The notes under the pieces: model-generated
Told to the model about the DNA's origin: nothing
Database searches by the model: none
What the model saw: only the letters and a program-made list of their open reading frames with translations
DNA from: Vibrio ulleungensis
GTDB taxonomy: Bacteria; Pseudomonadota; Gammaproteobacteria; Enterobacterales; Vibrionaceae
Direction of reading: 5' to 3'
Assembly (NCBI RefSeq): GCF_016900875.1
Contig: NZ_JAFEUM010000002.1
Coordinates: 62,001 to 126,000, forward strand
DNA: 64,000 nt
Shown here: piece by piece, positions 44,950-54,783 of the stretch
Numbering within the stretch: the stretch's first letter is position 1
Layout: each line of letters starts with the position of its first letter
Made by a program: the position numbers and the translations under genes

Positions 44950-46125
44950 ATGATTGGCTCGGCAACATCGGTATCCGCAACAAAAGTCTTACTGCTTGGA
45001 TCGGGAGAATTAGGTAAGGAAGTGGCTATAGAGTGCCAACGTTTGGGATACTACGTCATTGCTTGTGACAGTTATGCACACGCACCGGCTATGCAAGTGG
45101 CCCATCAAGCAGAAGTCTTGGACATGCTAGATGGCAACGCGATACGTACGTTGGTAGAGAAAGAGCAACCTGCTTATATTGTTCCTGAAGTTGAAGCGAT
45201 AGCGACTGATACGCTGGTAGATCTCGAAAGCGAGGGGTTTACCGTCGTACCTAAAGCAAATGCTACTAAGCTAACCATGAACCGCGAAGGTATTCGCCGA
45301 CTTGCTGCAGAGGAGCTTAAACTGCCAACCTCTCCTTATCAGTTTGCAGATACCGTCGAAAGTTTTTACGCCGCCGTTGCCGACGTTGGTGTCCCTTGCG
45401 TAGTTAAGCCAGTAATGAGTTCGTCAGGCAAAGGCCAAAGCGTAATTAAGTCTGTTGACGATATCGATGCGGCTTGGCAATACGCTCAAGGCGGAGGCCG
45501 TGCAGGTGCAGGTCGTGTGATTGTCGAAGGGTTCATCGATTTTGATTATGAAATCACACTTCTTACGGTAAGCGCTTGCGATGGAATTCACTTTTGTGCA
45601 CCTATTGGCCACCGTCAAGAAGACGGAGACTATCGAGAGTCATGGCAGCCGCAGCAAATGTCATCAGCAGCTAAAGCAGAGTCTGAGAGAGTGGCTGGCG
45701 CCATTGTTAGCGCCTTGGGTGGCTATGGACTGTTTGGTGTGGAGCTGTTTATTAAAGGTGATAAAGTTATTTTTAATGAGGTCTCTCCTCGCCCGCATGA
45801 CACTGGCTTAGTGACGTTAGCCTCTCAAGAGTTGTCTGAATTTGCTCTGCATGTACGCGCGTTCTCTGGTTTCCCTATTGGCGACATCGTTCAATATGGC
45901 CCTTCGGCTTCTGCGGTAATATTGGGGCAAGGTACATCAGAAAACTTGCGCTATAACGGATTGGAAAACGCGCTTGCAGTTCCATCAACCCAATTACGCT
46001 TATTTGGTAAACCCAATATTAATGGCAGACGCAGACTTGGCGTTGCTATCAGTCGTGCTAAGGGTATTGAACAGGCCGTTGATGCTGCGAAATTGGCTGC
46101 AAGCCGAGTAGAAATAGAATACTAA
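44950..46125 (+). CDS. purT: formate-dependent phosphoribosylglycinamide formyltransferase PurT
   Basis: ATP-grasp enzyme that makes formylglycinamide ribonucleotide from GAR, formate and ATP, the folate-independent version of the third purine step. The N-domain holds [10 protein letters not shown]; the ATP-grasp core contains [14 protein letters not shown] and the metal-binding [12 protein letters not shown]. 391 residues (E. coli 392). The ATG at 44950 is five bases after GAGG; a GTG two codons upstream is ignored. A PurR box precedes it. Confidence 0.97.
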   Translation: MIGSATSVSATKVLLLGSGELGKEVAIECQRLGYYVIACDSYAHAPAMQVAHQAEVLDMLDGNAIRTLVEKEQPAYIVPEVEAIATDTLVDLESEGFTVVPKANATKLTMNREGIRRLAAEELKLPTSPYQFADTVESFYAAVADVGVPCVVKPVMSSSGKGQSVIKSVDDIDAAWQYAQGGGRAGAGRVIVEGFIDFDYEITLLTVSACDGIHFCAPIGHRQEDGDYRESWQPQQMSSAAKAESERVAGAIVSALGGYGLFGVELFIKGDKVIFNEVSPRPHDTGLVTLASQELSEFALHVRAFSGFPIGDIVQYGPSASAVILGQGTSENLRYNGLENALAVPSTQLRLFGKPNINGRRRLGVAISRAKGIEQAVDAAKLAASRVEIEY

Positions 46126-46142
46126 CTGTTAGCCAATAAAAC

Positions 46143-46175
46143 AAAAAGCCCGAGAGTGACACTCTCGGGCCTTTT
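46143..46175. terminator. bidirectional terminator between purT and tpm
   Basis: GCCCGAGAGTG / ACTCTCGGGC stem flanked by AAAAA and TTTT; converging genes on each side. Confidence 0.9.
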
Positions 46176-46177
46176 AC

Positions 46178-46834
46178 TCATGGCTTTTCTAACAACCACA
46201 CTTGTTCACTAAAACGTGAAACACCCGATTTAGCTTTCTGCTGCACAAATTCACTCTCATCACTGTCAATCAAAGTGATGGTATAGTCACTAAACAGTCG
46301 TTCTATTTCTTGGCGCTCTACCGAAAATGGAGGGCCTTGCTTTTCGTGTTGTGGGTAACTCAAGGTAATGAGTAACATTTTCCCGCCACTTACCAATAGC
46401 TGGTCCATGCGTTTTGAGTAATCAATACGAAGCGTTTCAGGAAGCGCTATAAGCGCCGCGCGATCGTATATTCTGTCTACTGGTGTTAATGGTGCTGTAA
46501 AAATGTCGCCCACGTAGATAGAAATCTCGTCAAACTCATATAGCGAGTGTGATGAGTCTAAGGTAATGACGGTTGGTGTATATAAATGTTCCGCAAAAAA
46601 ACTCTTAACCGCAATGTCGCTCAATTCACAGCCGATAACGTTATTATGAAATCGTGATAACCAAATGAGGTCTTCGCTTTTACCACACAATGGGACGAGA
46701 ACTGATTGCTCTTTTGTGGGGGCTATTTTAAACCAGTGCTTTTCTAAGTGAGGGTTTACCTCAATTTGGTGAAAACCAATTTTATTGGACGCCCACTTTT
46801 GATGCCAAAAGTCGTGGTCTTGTTGTTCCTTCAT
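46178..46834 (-). CDS. tpm: thiopurine S-methyltransferase
   Basis: S-adenosylmethionine-dependent methyltransferase of the bacterial TPMT family, which methylates thiol or selenium/tellurium compounds; its physiological role is likely detoxification. SAM motif I is VLVPLCGKSEDL near residues 41-52; FHQIEVNP and RFHNNVIGCELS are also typical. 218 residues, the usual length. The ribosome site AGAAGGG precedes the ATG. It lies downstream of ihfA on the same strand but beyond a terminator. Confidence 0.93.
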   Translation of the reverse strand: MKEQQDHDFWHQKWASNKIGFHQIEVNPHLEKHWFKIAPTKEQSVLVPLCGKSEDLIWLSRFHNNVIGCELSDIAVKSFFAEHLYTPTVITLDSSHSLYEFDEISIYVGDIFTAPLTPVDRIYDRAALIALPETLRIDYSKRMDQLLVSGGKMLLITLSYPQHEKQGPPFSVERQEIERLFSDYTITLIDSDESEFVQQKAKSGVSRFSEQVWLLEKP

Positions 46835-46862
46835 TGCACCCTTCTTATTTTTTGCGATGATT

Positions 46863-46890
46863 AAAAAAGGCCACCGTAGTGACCTTTTTA
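46863..46890 (-). terminator. rho-independent terminator after ihfA
   Basis: AAAAAGGTCAC / GTGGCCTTTTT on the minus strand with a TACG loop (one G-U pair), followed by TTTTTT. Confidence 0.85.
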
Positions 46891-46905
46891 TTGAAGAGCT
46901 TAAAG

Positions 46906-47196
46906 CTATTTTTTTAAGCTTTCTACTCTAGATTTTAGTTTTTGACCTGGACGGAAAGTAACAACCCTTCTTGCGGAAATTGGAATATCTTCCCCAGTTT
47001 TTGGGTTACGTCCTGGACGTTCATTTTTGTCTCGCAAGTCAAAATTACCAAATCCAGACAATTTCACTTGTTCGCCATTCTCTAGCGCGCAACGAATCTC
47101 TTCGAAAAATTCTTCTACAGTATCCTTTGCATCCCGTTTGCTTAATCCTACGTTCTCAAACAGGTATTCGGCTAAATCAGCCTTAGTGAGCGCCAT
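46906..47196 (-). CDS. ihfA: integration host factor alpha subunit
   Basis: A 96-residue histone-like DNA-bending protein, one half of the IHF heterodimer used in recombination, replication and transcription. [10 protein letters not shown] start, the GFGNF turn and the beta-arm with R-P-G-R-N-P-K-T-G (minor-groove arm, key Pro) are intact. ATG 47196 follows GAGGAATGTTAT; the upstream 36-residue extension is not real. In E. coli it follows pheT in one operon. Here a strong terminator and a 419-base gap intervene, so it has its own promoter. Confidence 0.97.
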   Translation of the reverse strand: MALTKADLAEYLFENVGLSKRDAKDTVEEFFEEIRCALENGEQVKLSGFGNFDLRDKNERPGRNPKTGEDIPISARRVVTFRPGQKLKSRVESLKK

Positions 47197-47615
47197 ATAA
47201 CATTCCTCAACGTTAACATTCGACCATCTTGTAGCTGCAGTGGATACTGAGAACAGACACTCTTGTTTAAGAAGCGCTACTGTCAAAATCACTACTGCTA
47301 TCAATCACATATTGCGACTTTTTAGAAAGTGTATGCCATACAAATGAATTTCGCCAATATTTTTCGCAATAAAATTGTCAACTAGATTAGTGACTTACCT
47401 TGTAATTACTTATTTTTTGTACAGCAATAGAGGAATTACCGCATTGGCCACCCAATGATAGTGAAAATGACTGCTGTAGTGGTATATAACGGAATATCCA
47501 TTCAGTGCCCGAGTTGTGACAATTGACACTAAATTGTCATTTGCCCAATAAAAAAGAGGCCCTATAGGGCCTCTTCTGCTTTATATTCAGTCACTTGGGC
47601 TATTAGTTTTAACTA
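47197..47615 (-). promoter_or_regulatory. 419-base region between pheT and ihfA
   Basis: No gene seen. It contains the pheT terminator (47549-47575) and the upstream region of ihfA. An inverted repeat TGACAAT (47517-47523) / ATTGTCA (47533-47539) with nine bases between stands between the two. An A/T-rich tract at 47305-47420 is a likely place for the ihfA promoter and for IHF self-binding, as known in E. coli. Confidence 0.45.
47549..47575 (-). terminator. rho-independent terminator after pheT
   Basis: AAGAGGCCC / GGGCCTCTT stem with a TATA loop; on the minus strand it is followed by TTTTT. Confidence 0.9.
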
Positions 47616-50003
47616 CTAATCGCGTAGTGATGCACCAAATGACTCAGAGATGTGCGTAACGATGGAGTTAACCGCACCAGCAATATCAGAGTCTTCAAGG
47701 GTGCGCTCTACAGATTGCAGTGTTAAAGCGATTGCAAGGCTCTTCTTACCCTCTTCTACCCCTTTGCCGACGTACACGTCAAAGAGTTTGGCATCGACCA
47801 AGAACTCGCCACCATTTTCTAGACACGCTTTAACAATGTCACCTGATGCAACAGAGTCATCGACAACAACAGCAATGTCACGACGGTTAGCAGGGAACTT
47901 AGACAGTTGCACGGCTTCTGGGATCACCTTAGTGTTAATTGCTGACCATTCGATTTCGAAAACGATAGTACGGCCATTAAGACCAAACTTACGCTCAAGC
48001 TCTGGATGAACAGTACCAATTACACCGACTTCCTGGCCATCTACGATGATTGCTGCACATTGACCTGGGTGTAAAGCTGGGTGACTGGTTGGCGCGAATG
48101 AATACGCTTTCTCGTTAGCGGTCAATTCTAAAACAGCCTCAAGGTCACCTTTCAAGTCAAAGAAATCAACAGAGTTGGTTTCGATGTCCCAATGTTCTTC
48201 ACCACGAGTACCTGCGATAACACCCGCGAGCATTGGCTCCTGTTGCATGCCATTTTCAGCCTGCTCCGACGGAACAAATCGTAATCCGTATTCAAACAAA
48301 CGAACGCGCGGTTGCTGGCGTTTTTGATTGTGGACAACGGTATTAAGTAGTCCTTGAATAAGACCAAGACGCATCGCGGACATATCTGCCGAGATTGGGA
48401 AAGGCAGTACCAATGGCTCAACACCAGGAACAACTAATTTTTGCTGCTCAGGCTCGACAAAACTGTAGGTGATCGCTTCTTGATAACCGCGATCGACCAA
48501 TAAGTTACGCACGCGCTTAAGCGGCATGTCGGCTTCAACGTGGTTGTGCATTGTTAGCGCTGCAACGGGATGTTGATTAGGAATGTTGTCATAACCGTAG
48601 ATACGGCCGACTTCTTCAATTAAATCCTGTTCGATAGCGATATCAAAACGCCAAGTCGGTGCGATAGCACTCCAACCTGTATCGGTCGTTGAAACAGTTA
48701 GACCAAGACGCTCTAGTATTTCAACTACGTCGGTGTCAGCAATATGATGGCCTAGGAGGCTATCAAGCTTTTCACGTCGCAGTGCAACTTTATTAGGTTT
48801 TGGTAGTTCTGCGTCAGATTCAGCCGCTACGATTGGCGCAACTTCACCGCCGCAAATATCAACCAATAGCTGAGTAGCACGCTCCATTGCTTTATACTGT
48901 AGCGAGTAATCAACACCACGTTCGTAACGCATAGAGGCGTCAGTGTGCAGTCCATATTTGCGTGCTCGGCCACGAATATGATCTGGTGCAAAGAATGCGG
49001 CTTCTAACAGAATGTCTTGAGTGTCAGTCGTAACCCCCGAATGCTCACCACCAAAAATACCCGCAATAGCAAGCGCTTTGTTGTGGTCGGCAATGACGAG
49101 TGTATCGCTAGACAGTTTGGCTTCGTTGCCATCAAGCAGAGTCAGTTTTTCATCTTGCTCAGCCATACGCACAACAACGCCACCTTCAATCTTAGAAAGA
49201 TCAAATGCGTGCATTGGGTGGCCTTGCTCAAGCAATACGTAGTTTGTGATGTCAACGACTGCATCAATAGAACGAATGCCACAACGGCGCAGTTTTTCTT
49301 GCATCCACAGTGGAGATTGCGCTTTCACGTTTACATTCTTAACGATTCGGCCAAGATAACGTGGGCAAGCTGCAGGCGCTTGTACATCGATTTCAATAGT
49401 GTTTTGAAGGGTGTTAGCCGCGTTTTCAAAAGCAGGCTCTGTCACATCTGCACGGTTTAACACGCCGACTTCACGGGCCAGTCCGCGAATACTGAAGCAG
49501 TCAGCACGGTTTGCGGTTAGGTCAACGTCGACCGTCACGTCGTTAAGCTCAAGAAAATCACGGAAATCTTTACCGATCTCTGCAGTGTCGCTTAGCTCCA
49601 TGATACCGTCTGATTCAACGTCAATGCCGAGCTCACTGAAAGAGCAAAGCATACCGTGTGAAGGTTGGCCGCGAAGTTTTGCTTTCTTAATTTTGAAATC
49701 GCCAGGCAAGACTGCCCCGACAGTGGCAACCGCCACTTTGATTCCTTGACGACAGTTTGGTGCGCCACAGACGATGTCGAGAAGTTCTTCCTCACCCACA
49801 TCGATTTTTGTTACTCGAAGTTTATCGGCGTCCGGATGTTGACCGCATTCGACAACTTTACCAACTTTAACGCCGGTAAAAGTGCCAGCAACAGGTAATA
49901 CATCGTCTACTTCTAGACCGGCCATAGTAATTTGGTGTGTAAGTTCGTCAGTAGATACTGAAGGGTTTACCCACTCACGAAGCCATAATTCGCTGAATTT
50001 CAT
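47616..50003 (-). CDS. pheT: phenylalanyl-tRNA synthetase beta subunit
   Basis: 795 residues, equal to E. coli. Order: OB-fold tRNA-binding domain (about 39-150, with [15 protein letters not shown]), B3/B4 editing domain (about 210-390), B5 and catalytic-like core (about 400-690), and C-terminal anticodon-binding fold (about 700-795, ending SFGASLRD). It forms an alpha2-beta2 enzyme with PheS; the beta subunit edits Tyr-tRNA(Phe). The start has a weak ribosome site, 18 bases after the pheS stop. Confidence 0.98.
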   Translation of the reverse strand: MKFSELWLREWVNPSVSTDELTHQITMAGLEVDDVLPVAGTFTGVKVGKVVECGQHPDADKLRVTKIDVGEEELLDIVCGAPNCRQGIKVAVATVGAVLPGDFKIKKAKLRGQPSHGMLCSFSELGIDVESDGIMELSDTAEIGKDFRDFLELNDVTVDVDLTANRADCFSIRGLAREVGVLNRADVTEPAFENAANTLQNTIEIDVQAPAACPRYLGRIVKNVNVKAQSPLWMQEKLRRCGIRSIDAVVDITNYVLLEQGHPMHAFDLSKIEGGVVVRMAEQDEKLTLLDGNEAKLSSDTLVIADHNKALAIAGIFGGEHSGVTTDTQDILLEAAFFAPDHIRGRARKYGLHTDASMRYERGVDYSLQYKAMERATQLLVDICGGEVAPIVAAESDAELPKPNKVALRREKLDSLLGHHIADTDVVEILERLGLTVSTTDTGWSAIAPTWRFDIAIEQDLIEEVGRIYGYDNIPNQHPVAALTMHNHVEADMPLKRVRNLLVDRGYQEAITYSFVEPEQQKLVVPGVEPLVLPFPISADMSAMRLGLIQGLLNTVVHNQKRQQPRVRLFEYGLRFVPSEQAENGMQQEPMLAGVIAGTRGEEHWDIETNSVDFFDLKGDLEAVLELTANEKAYSFAPTSHPALHPGQCAAIIVDGQEVGVIGTVHPELERKFGLNGRTIVFEIEWSAINTKVIPEAVQLSKFPANRRDIAVVVDDSVASGDIVKACLENGGEFLVDAKLFDVYVGKGVEEGKKSLAIALTLQSVERTLEDSDIAGAVNSIVTHISESFGASLRD

Positions 50004-50021
50004 TGTGATGAACCCTCTGGA

Positions 50022-51312
<1,291 letters not shown>

Positions 51313-52356
51313 GTGAAAAATAAACAGAAACTGTTATTCGCTATGATCCTCGCAGCATTTGTTGTGCCTGTCGCCCTTCTCGTGATTAATCTTGTTCAAA
51401 AGTCGCCACAGAATGACCTTAAAGACTATTTACAAAGAATAGCGCGCGTTCAAAACGCTCAAATCATCGAATGGGAATTCAAGCCATTTATCTCACCGAG
51501 CAGACGGACGTTCTATCAACCGGTAGAGCGGTTAACCATTGGTATTGTTGAGTCAACTCAGTTACGAAAATGCGATTTGCTCGAAATGGTGTACCTGCAC
51601 AATGACGCTTTAGGAAAAGTACAAGATCCATTTCGGAATCTCGACTATCAAGTCAATGTTCTCATTGGCCTAGAAAGGTGCATTAAGGGGCGCGACCTGA
51701 CGCCAGAGCTGACGAACAAACTTAAGAATATTGTTAACGAAAAATGGAAACAGTTACCGATGCATATTAATAATGCCTTGTTTTACTCCGAAGCGGGTCA
51801 TAAACAACGCTACAGTGAACAGTGGTTATCGATTGATAGTACGCCTGCTAATCAGTTTTATCGCGATCTTGCTAAGGTGTTGGACGAGTTAATCATTGGG
51901 TATGAACTGAAAGACTTGCCGCTTCAGTTCACGGTCGTTGCCTATCAAGAGCAACTAGAGAAAAACCGGCATATCGGTGAGCTACTGTATTCCCTGCACT
52001 TTACCAATCAATGGCTAGAGCAAATCAACCAACAGCTGACGCAGTACGATTCAAATGTGCTTTGTTCCACTGGAAGACAGACGGAACAAATAACCATCAT
52101 GCTTAACATTTTTTCAGAGCTTTACGTTAAGCGGTTGCAGCCGTATTTTTCTCAGTTGAATCAGCATTATCACTCAGTGGTCCCCTTGCTCGAAATCTAT
52201 CAGCACCCTATTCTATTAATACAAGGTAGTGAGGACCTCACTGAGCACTATCTGAGGTTTAAAACCAACCTACAACAGCATGTCGAGTACTGGACGCAGT
52301 TAAGAGAACGTTGTGGCGTATCTATGCATCAATTAATGGGAAGGGAAAGTGAATGA
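51313..52356 (+). CDS. DUF3080-type membrane-anchored protein
   Basis: A 347-residue protein starting at GTG 51313, preceded by GGGGGA; an ATG at 51265 would add sixteen residues of no family character. One N-terminal signal anchor (about 7-28), then an alpha-helical periplasmic domain with four or five cysteines. I recall this as the DUF3080 family of Vibrio/Shewanella lipoproteins or anchors; no function is known. Its stop overlaps the start of the PQQ-type dehydrogenase (ATGA), so the two are translationally coupled. Confidence 0.8.
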   Translation: MKNKQKLLFAMILAAFVVPVALLVINLVQKSPQNDLKDYLQRIARVQNAQIIEWEFKPFISPSRRTFYQPVERLTIGIVESTQLRKCDLLEMVYLHNDALGKVQDPFRNLDYQVNVLIGLERCIKGRDLTPELTNKLKNIVNEKWKQLPMHINNALFYSEAGHKQRYSEQWLSIDSTPANQFYRDLAKVLDELIIGYELKDLPLQFTVVAYQEQLEKNRHIGELLYSLHFTNQWLEQINQQLTQYDSNVLCSTGRQTEQITIMLNIFSELYVKRLQPYFSQLNQHYHSVVPLLEIYQHPILLIQGSEDLTEHYLRFKTNLQQHVEYWTQLRERCGVSMHQLMGRESE

Positions 52357-53423
52357 AAAACTGTGCGTTGGCCGTATTAGCAATGAGTGTTGCGTTGCCG
52401 AGTTATGGGTATCAACTAGAAAAAGTCTATGATGGACTCAAGGTGCCTTGGAGCGTTGAGTTCGTTTCAGATACCAAGGCGTATGTTACTGAGCGCAATG
52501 GTGGTATTTTGTTGATAGATTTGGCAACAAAAACGCATCAATCGCTCCCTGTACCGGAGCATATTTACACGTCGGGCCAAGGTGGACTGCTTGATCTTTC
52601 TCTGTCGCCAATTGCCCCCCAAAAGTTATACCTAACGTACAGTAGTTCTAAAAACGGTAATAGCAATAATAATGGCGCAGCGACGGCGTTGGCCGTTTTT
52701 AGCCCACAGCAACCGCAGAACGGGTGGTCAACACTTTTTACAGCGTCAATGGAAGGCAGTGGTGGAAGACATTTTGGAAGTCGATTGCTCGTCGATGAGC
52801 AACATATTTACATGACCATAGGAGAAAGAGGTGAGCGTGAGGCAGCTCAGCAGCTTTCCAATCACAATGGGACGATTATTCGTTTAGATCACAACGGCAA
52901 GCCCCCAGCATCAAACTTTTTTAGCGAGCAGGCACTTCCAGAAATATTCAGTTACGGCCATCGAAACCCTCAAGGTATCACTCGTGATAATGATGGTCAG
53001 ATTTGGGCAATTGAGCATGGTCCCAGAGGCGGAGACGAAGTGAATAAAATCACGTTAGGGTCGAACTATGGCTGGCCGGAAGTATCGCAAGGCAAAGAAT
53101 ATTGGGGGCCAATATCGGTAGGAGACCCCACCTCCCCCCCTGGCATGCAAGAACCAGAGTTGGTGTATACACCATCAATCGCGCCGGGATCATTGTTCTT
53201 TTATTCCGGTGATCGCTACCCAAATCTAGACGGTAAATGGCTTGCAGGGGCACTAAAGCTAATGCATGTGAGCGTGATAAAACAAGTGGATGGAAGGCTT
53301 ATGGAGGAGCTACGACTGTTTGAAGATTTAGGTGAAAGGATCCGAGATATTAGCCTCTCGCCTAATGACTATCTCTATATCTCGACAGACTCAGGCAACC
53401 TGTACAGAGTTTTACCCAATTAG
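52353..53423 (+). CDS. PQQ-dependent aldose sugar dehydrogenase family protein (YliI-like)
   Basis: A 356-residue periplasmic protein with a signal peptide (cleavage near SYG-YQ, residue 19) and the six-bladed GSDH propeller. Blocks seen: VPWSVEFV near 32, GGLLDLSLSP near 69, GRHFGSRL, SYGHRNPQG near 200, EHGPRGGDE near 213 and PGSLFFYSGDRYP near 272. E. coli YliI oxidises aldoses with PQQ as cofactor; E. coli cannot make PQQ itself, so use depends on external PQQ. No PQQ synthesis genes are in this window. Co-translated with the DUF3080-type protein. Confidence 0.92.
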   Translation: MKNCALAVLAMSVALPSYGYQLEKVYDGLKVPWSVEFVSDTKAYVTERNGGILLIDLATKTHQSLPVPEHIYTSGQGGLLDLSLSPIAPQKLYLTYSSSKNGNSNNNGAATALAVFSPQQPQNGWSTLFTASMEGSGGRHFGSRLLVDEQHIYMTIGERGEREAAQQLSNHNGTIIRLDHNGKPPASNFFSEQALPEIFSYGHRNPQGITRDNDGQIWAIEHGPRGGDEVNKITLGSNYGWPEVSQGKEYWGPISVGDPTSPPGMQEPELVYTPSIAPGSLFFYSGDRYPNLDGKWLAGALKLMHVSVIKQVDGRLMEELRLFEDLGERIRDISLSPNDYLYISTDSGNLYRVLPN

Positions 53424-53511
53424 GCGTAATCTACGACTTTACAATGCGACCACAGCGGCCATCTGTTACTTAGCAGCCTGTTTTTAACAACGGACATTTA
53501 GCAACCGTCCT

Positions 53512-53889
53512 TTAGCAACTGTGGTCTTTGCCTGACTTCACATGGGCAGTCGCGTTCAATACGAACGTTTTGAAAGGACCTTCAACAACTTGCTTAGTCT
53601 TGCTAATACGAACACACCCCTTTCCTACATTAAAGTGCTCGCCGATTTGGTTTGTTGGGTCGATTTTTTCAATGTCGCCGACGTAAAATCCAATAAATTT
53701 CTGCTGTGCATTCAGATGAAATACCGGTTCATCATTAAACCGGTAACAAAGCATTTTATAGTTAATGCCCTCTTCCAGCTCAGGAAAACAATCCATCAAT
53801 AATGTGCGAACTTGCAGCAGTTTTTCTTTGCGCCAATCGCTTTCCAACGCGTCGAGATAGTCATTTACTGAATTTACGTCATATTGCAT
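53512..53889 (-). CDS. DUF1801-family small protein
   Basis: A 125-residue soluble protein of the YdhG/DUF1801 type: the N-terminal helical YLDALESDWRKEKL segment, then a beta-sheet face with CYRFNDEPVFHLNAQQKFIGFY and the conserved GKGCVRI near residue 90. Members adopt a YjbR/CyaY-like fold; function unknown. AAAGGAATTAAG precedes the ATG. It follows the GIN-domain lipoprotein gene by 17 bases on the same strand, so the two form an operon. Confidence 0.83.
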   Translation of the reverse strand: MQYDVNSVNDYLDALESDWRKEKLLQVRTLLMDCFPELEEGINYKMLCYRFNDEPVFHLNAQQKFIGFYVGDIEKIDPTNQIGEHFNVGKGCVRISKTKQVVEGPFKTFVLNATAHVKSGKDHSC

Positions 53890-53906
53890 CTTAATTCCTT
53901 TCGCAA

Positions 53907-54605
53907 TTATTTGTATGCTGTGACCTGACCCGCGCCTGATATATAGGATTGAACCATTGCTTGAGCGCCAGTTTTGTATTTCACATCACCACTACCAGAG
54001 ATTTGTACTTCCAAATCGTTTACCGTACCTAAAATAACGTTGGCGTTGCCGATTATGGTGACTGACGCTTTGTGACTGTTAAGTCCACTCAAGTCTAGGT
54101 CACCGGAACCTGAAATGGTGATCACTAGATTTTTAACGATTCCTCTTGCATGGAAGTCTGCTTGTCCCGCTACATCGATGGTAAAATCTTCGAGTTCAAC
54201 TTTGCTTAAGTTAAGTTCGGATGTTCCTTTAATACTAATAGTAAAGTCGTCAAACTGATGTATTGCCAACCATGCTCGGGTTTGTTTGTCCAACACAAGA
54301 TGATCAAACGTATCGGATGAAGCGTAAATACTTGCGCTGGTAGGCTCTATTTTGTCCTTTGAGGAAATGGTTAACATACCCTCAGTAAGTTCGTAACTCA
54401 CCTGCCCCTGTAAGTTTTGGTCAATAGCGATATCTAAGCCATTAGTATGTGCTGGGCTAACCGTAATATAGGTGTCAATGGGTGTTGTAATTTGCATGGT
54501 GTCAAATGCGTCTAGAGTGACTTTTTCAGTCGTTACTTTACCGTCCCCTACGCTACTGCAACCTGCAAGAACCGCTAACGACAATAGGCCAATCCAATTT
54601 TTCAT
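53907..54605 (-). CDS. GIN-domain (DUF2807) lipoprotein
   Basis: A 232-residue lipoprotein, lipobox LAGC at residues 13-16. The mature part is a right-handed beta-helix-like repeat of about 20 residues with [ST]-x-x-G-[ST]-[GA] turns (ISGSGDLDLSG, ISGSGDVKYK), the DUF2807 'head GIN' pattern. It is proposed to be an adhesin-like or cell-surface domain; not shown experimentally in Vibrio. The ribosome site is GGAGTGAGGTG. Confidence 0.87.
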   Translation of the reverse strand: MKNWIGLLSLAVLAGCSSVGDGKVTTEKVTLDAFDTMQITTPIDTYITVSPAHTNGLDIAIDQNLQGQVSYELTEGMLTISSKDKIEPTSASIYASSDTFDHLVLDKQTRAWLAIHQFDDFTISIKGTSELNLSKVELEDFTIDVAGQADFHARGIVKNLVITISGSGDLDLSGLNSHKASVTIIGNANVILGTVNDLEVQISGSGDVKYKTGAQAMVQSYISGAGQVTAYK

Positions 54606-54723
54606 TACAACACCTCACTCCTTAAATTATGGGTTCTATTATGTCTTTGAATGGCATTAAAAGGCCAGTGATCTTTGTCTAAATCGTTCTTTTTGTTGCA
54701 TTTGACTGTTATCCCTAAGCAAC

Positions 54724-54757
54724 AAAAAGCCCCTGTTAATTGTTTTAACAAGGGCTT
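54724..54757 (-). terminator. rho-independent terminator after the duplicated-domain lipoprotein gene
   Basis: Imperfect stem GCCCTTGTTAA / TTAACAGGGGC on the minus strand, then TTTTTGTTG. Confidence 0.82.
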
Positions 54758-54783
54758 ACGTCGGTACTAAAATTACTAACTAT

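Noticed and set aside
47230-47304. N-terminal extension of ihfA
   Set aside because: The extra residues have no similarity to HU/IHF proteins; a good ribosome site precedes ATG 47196.
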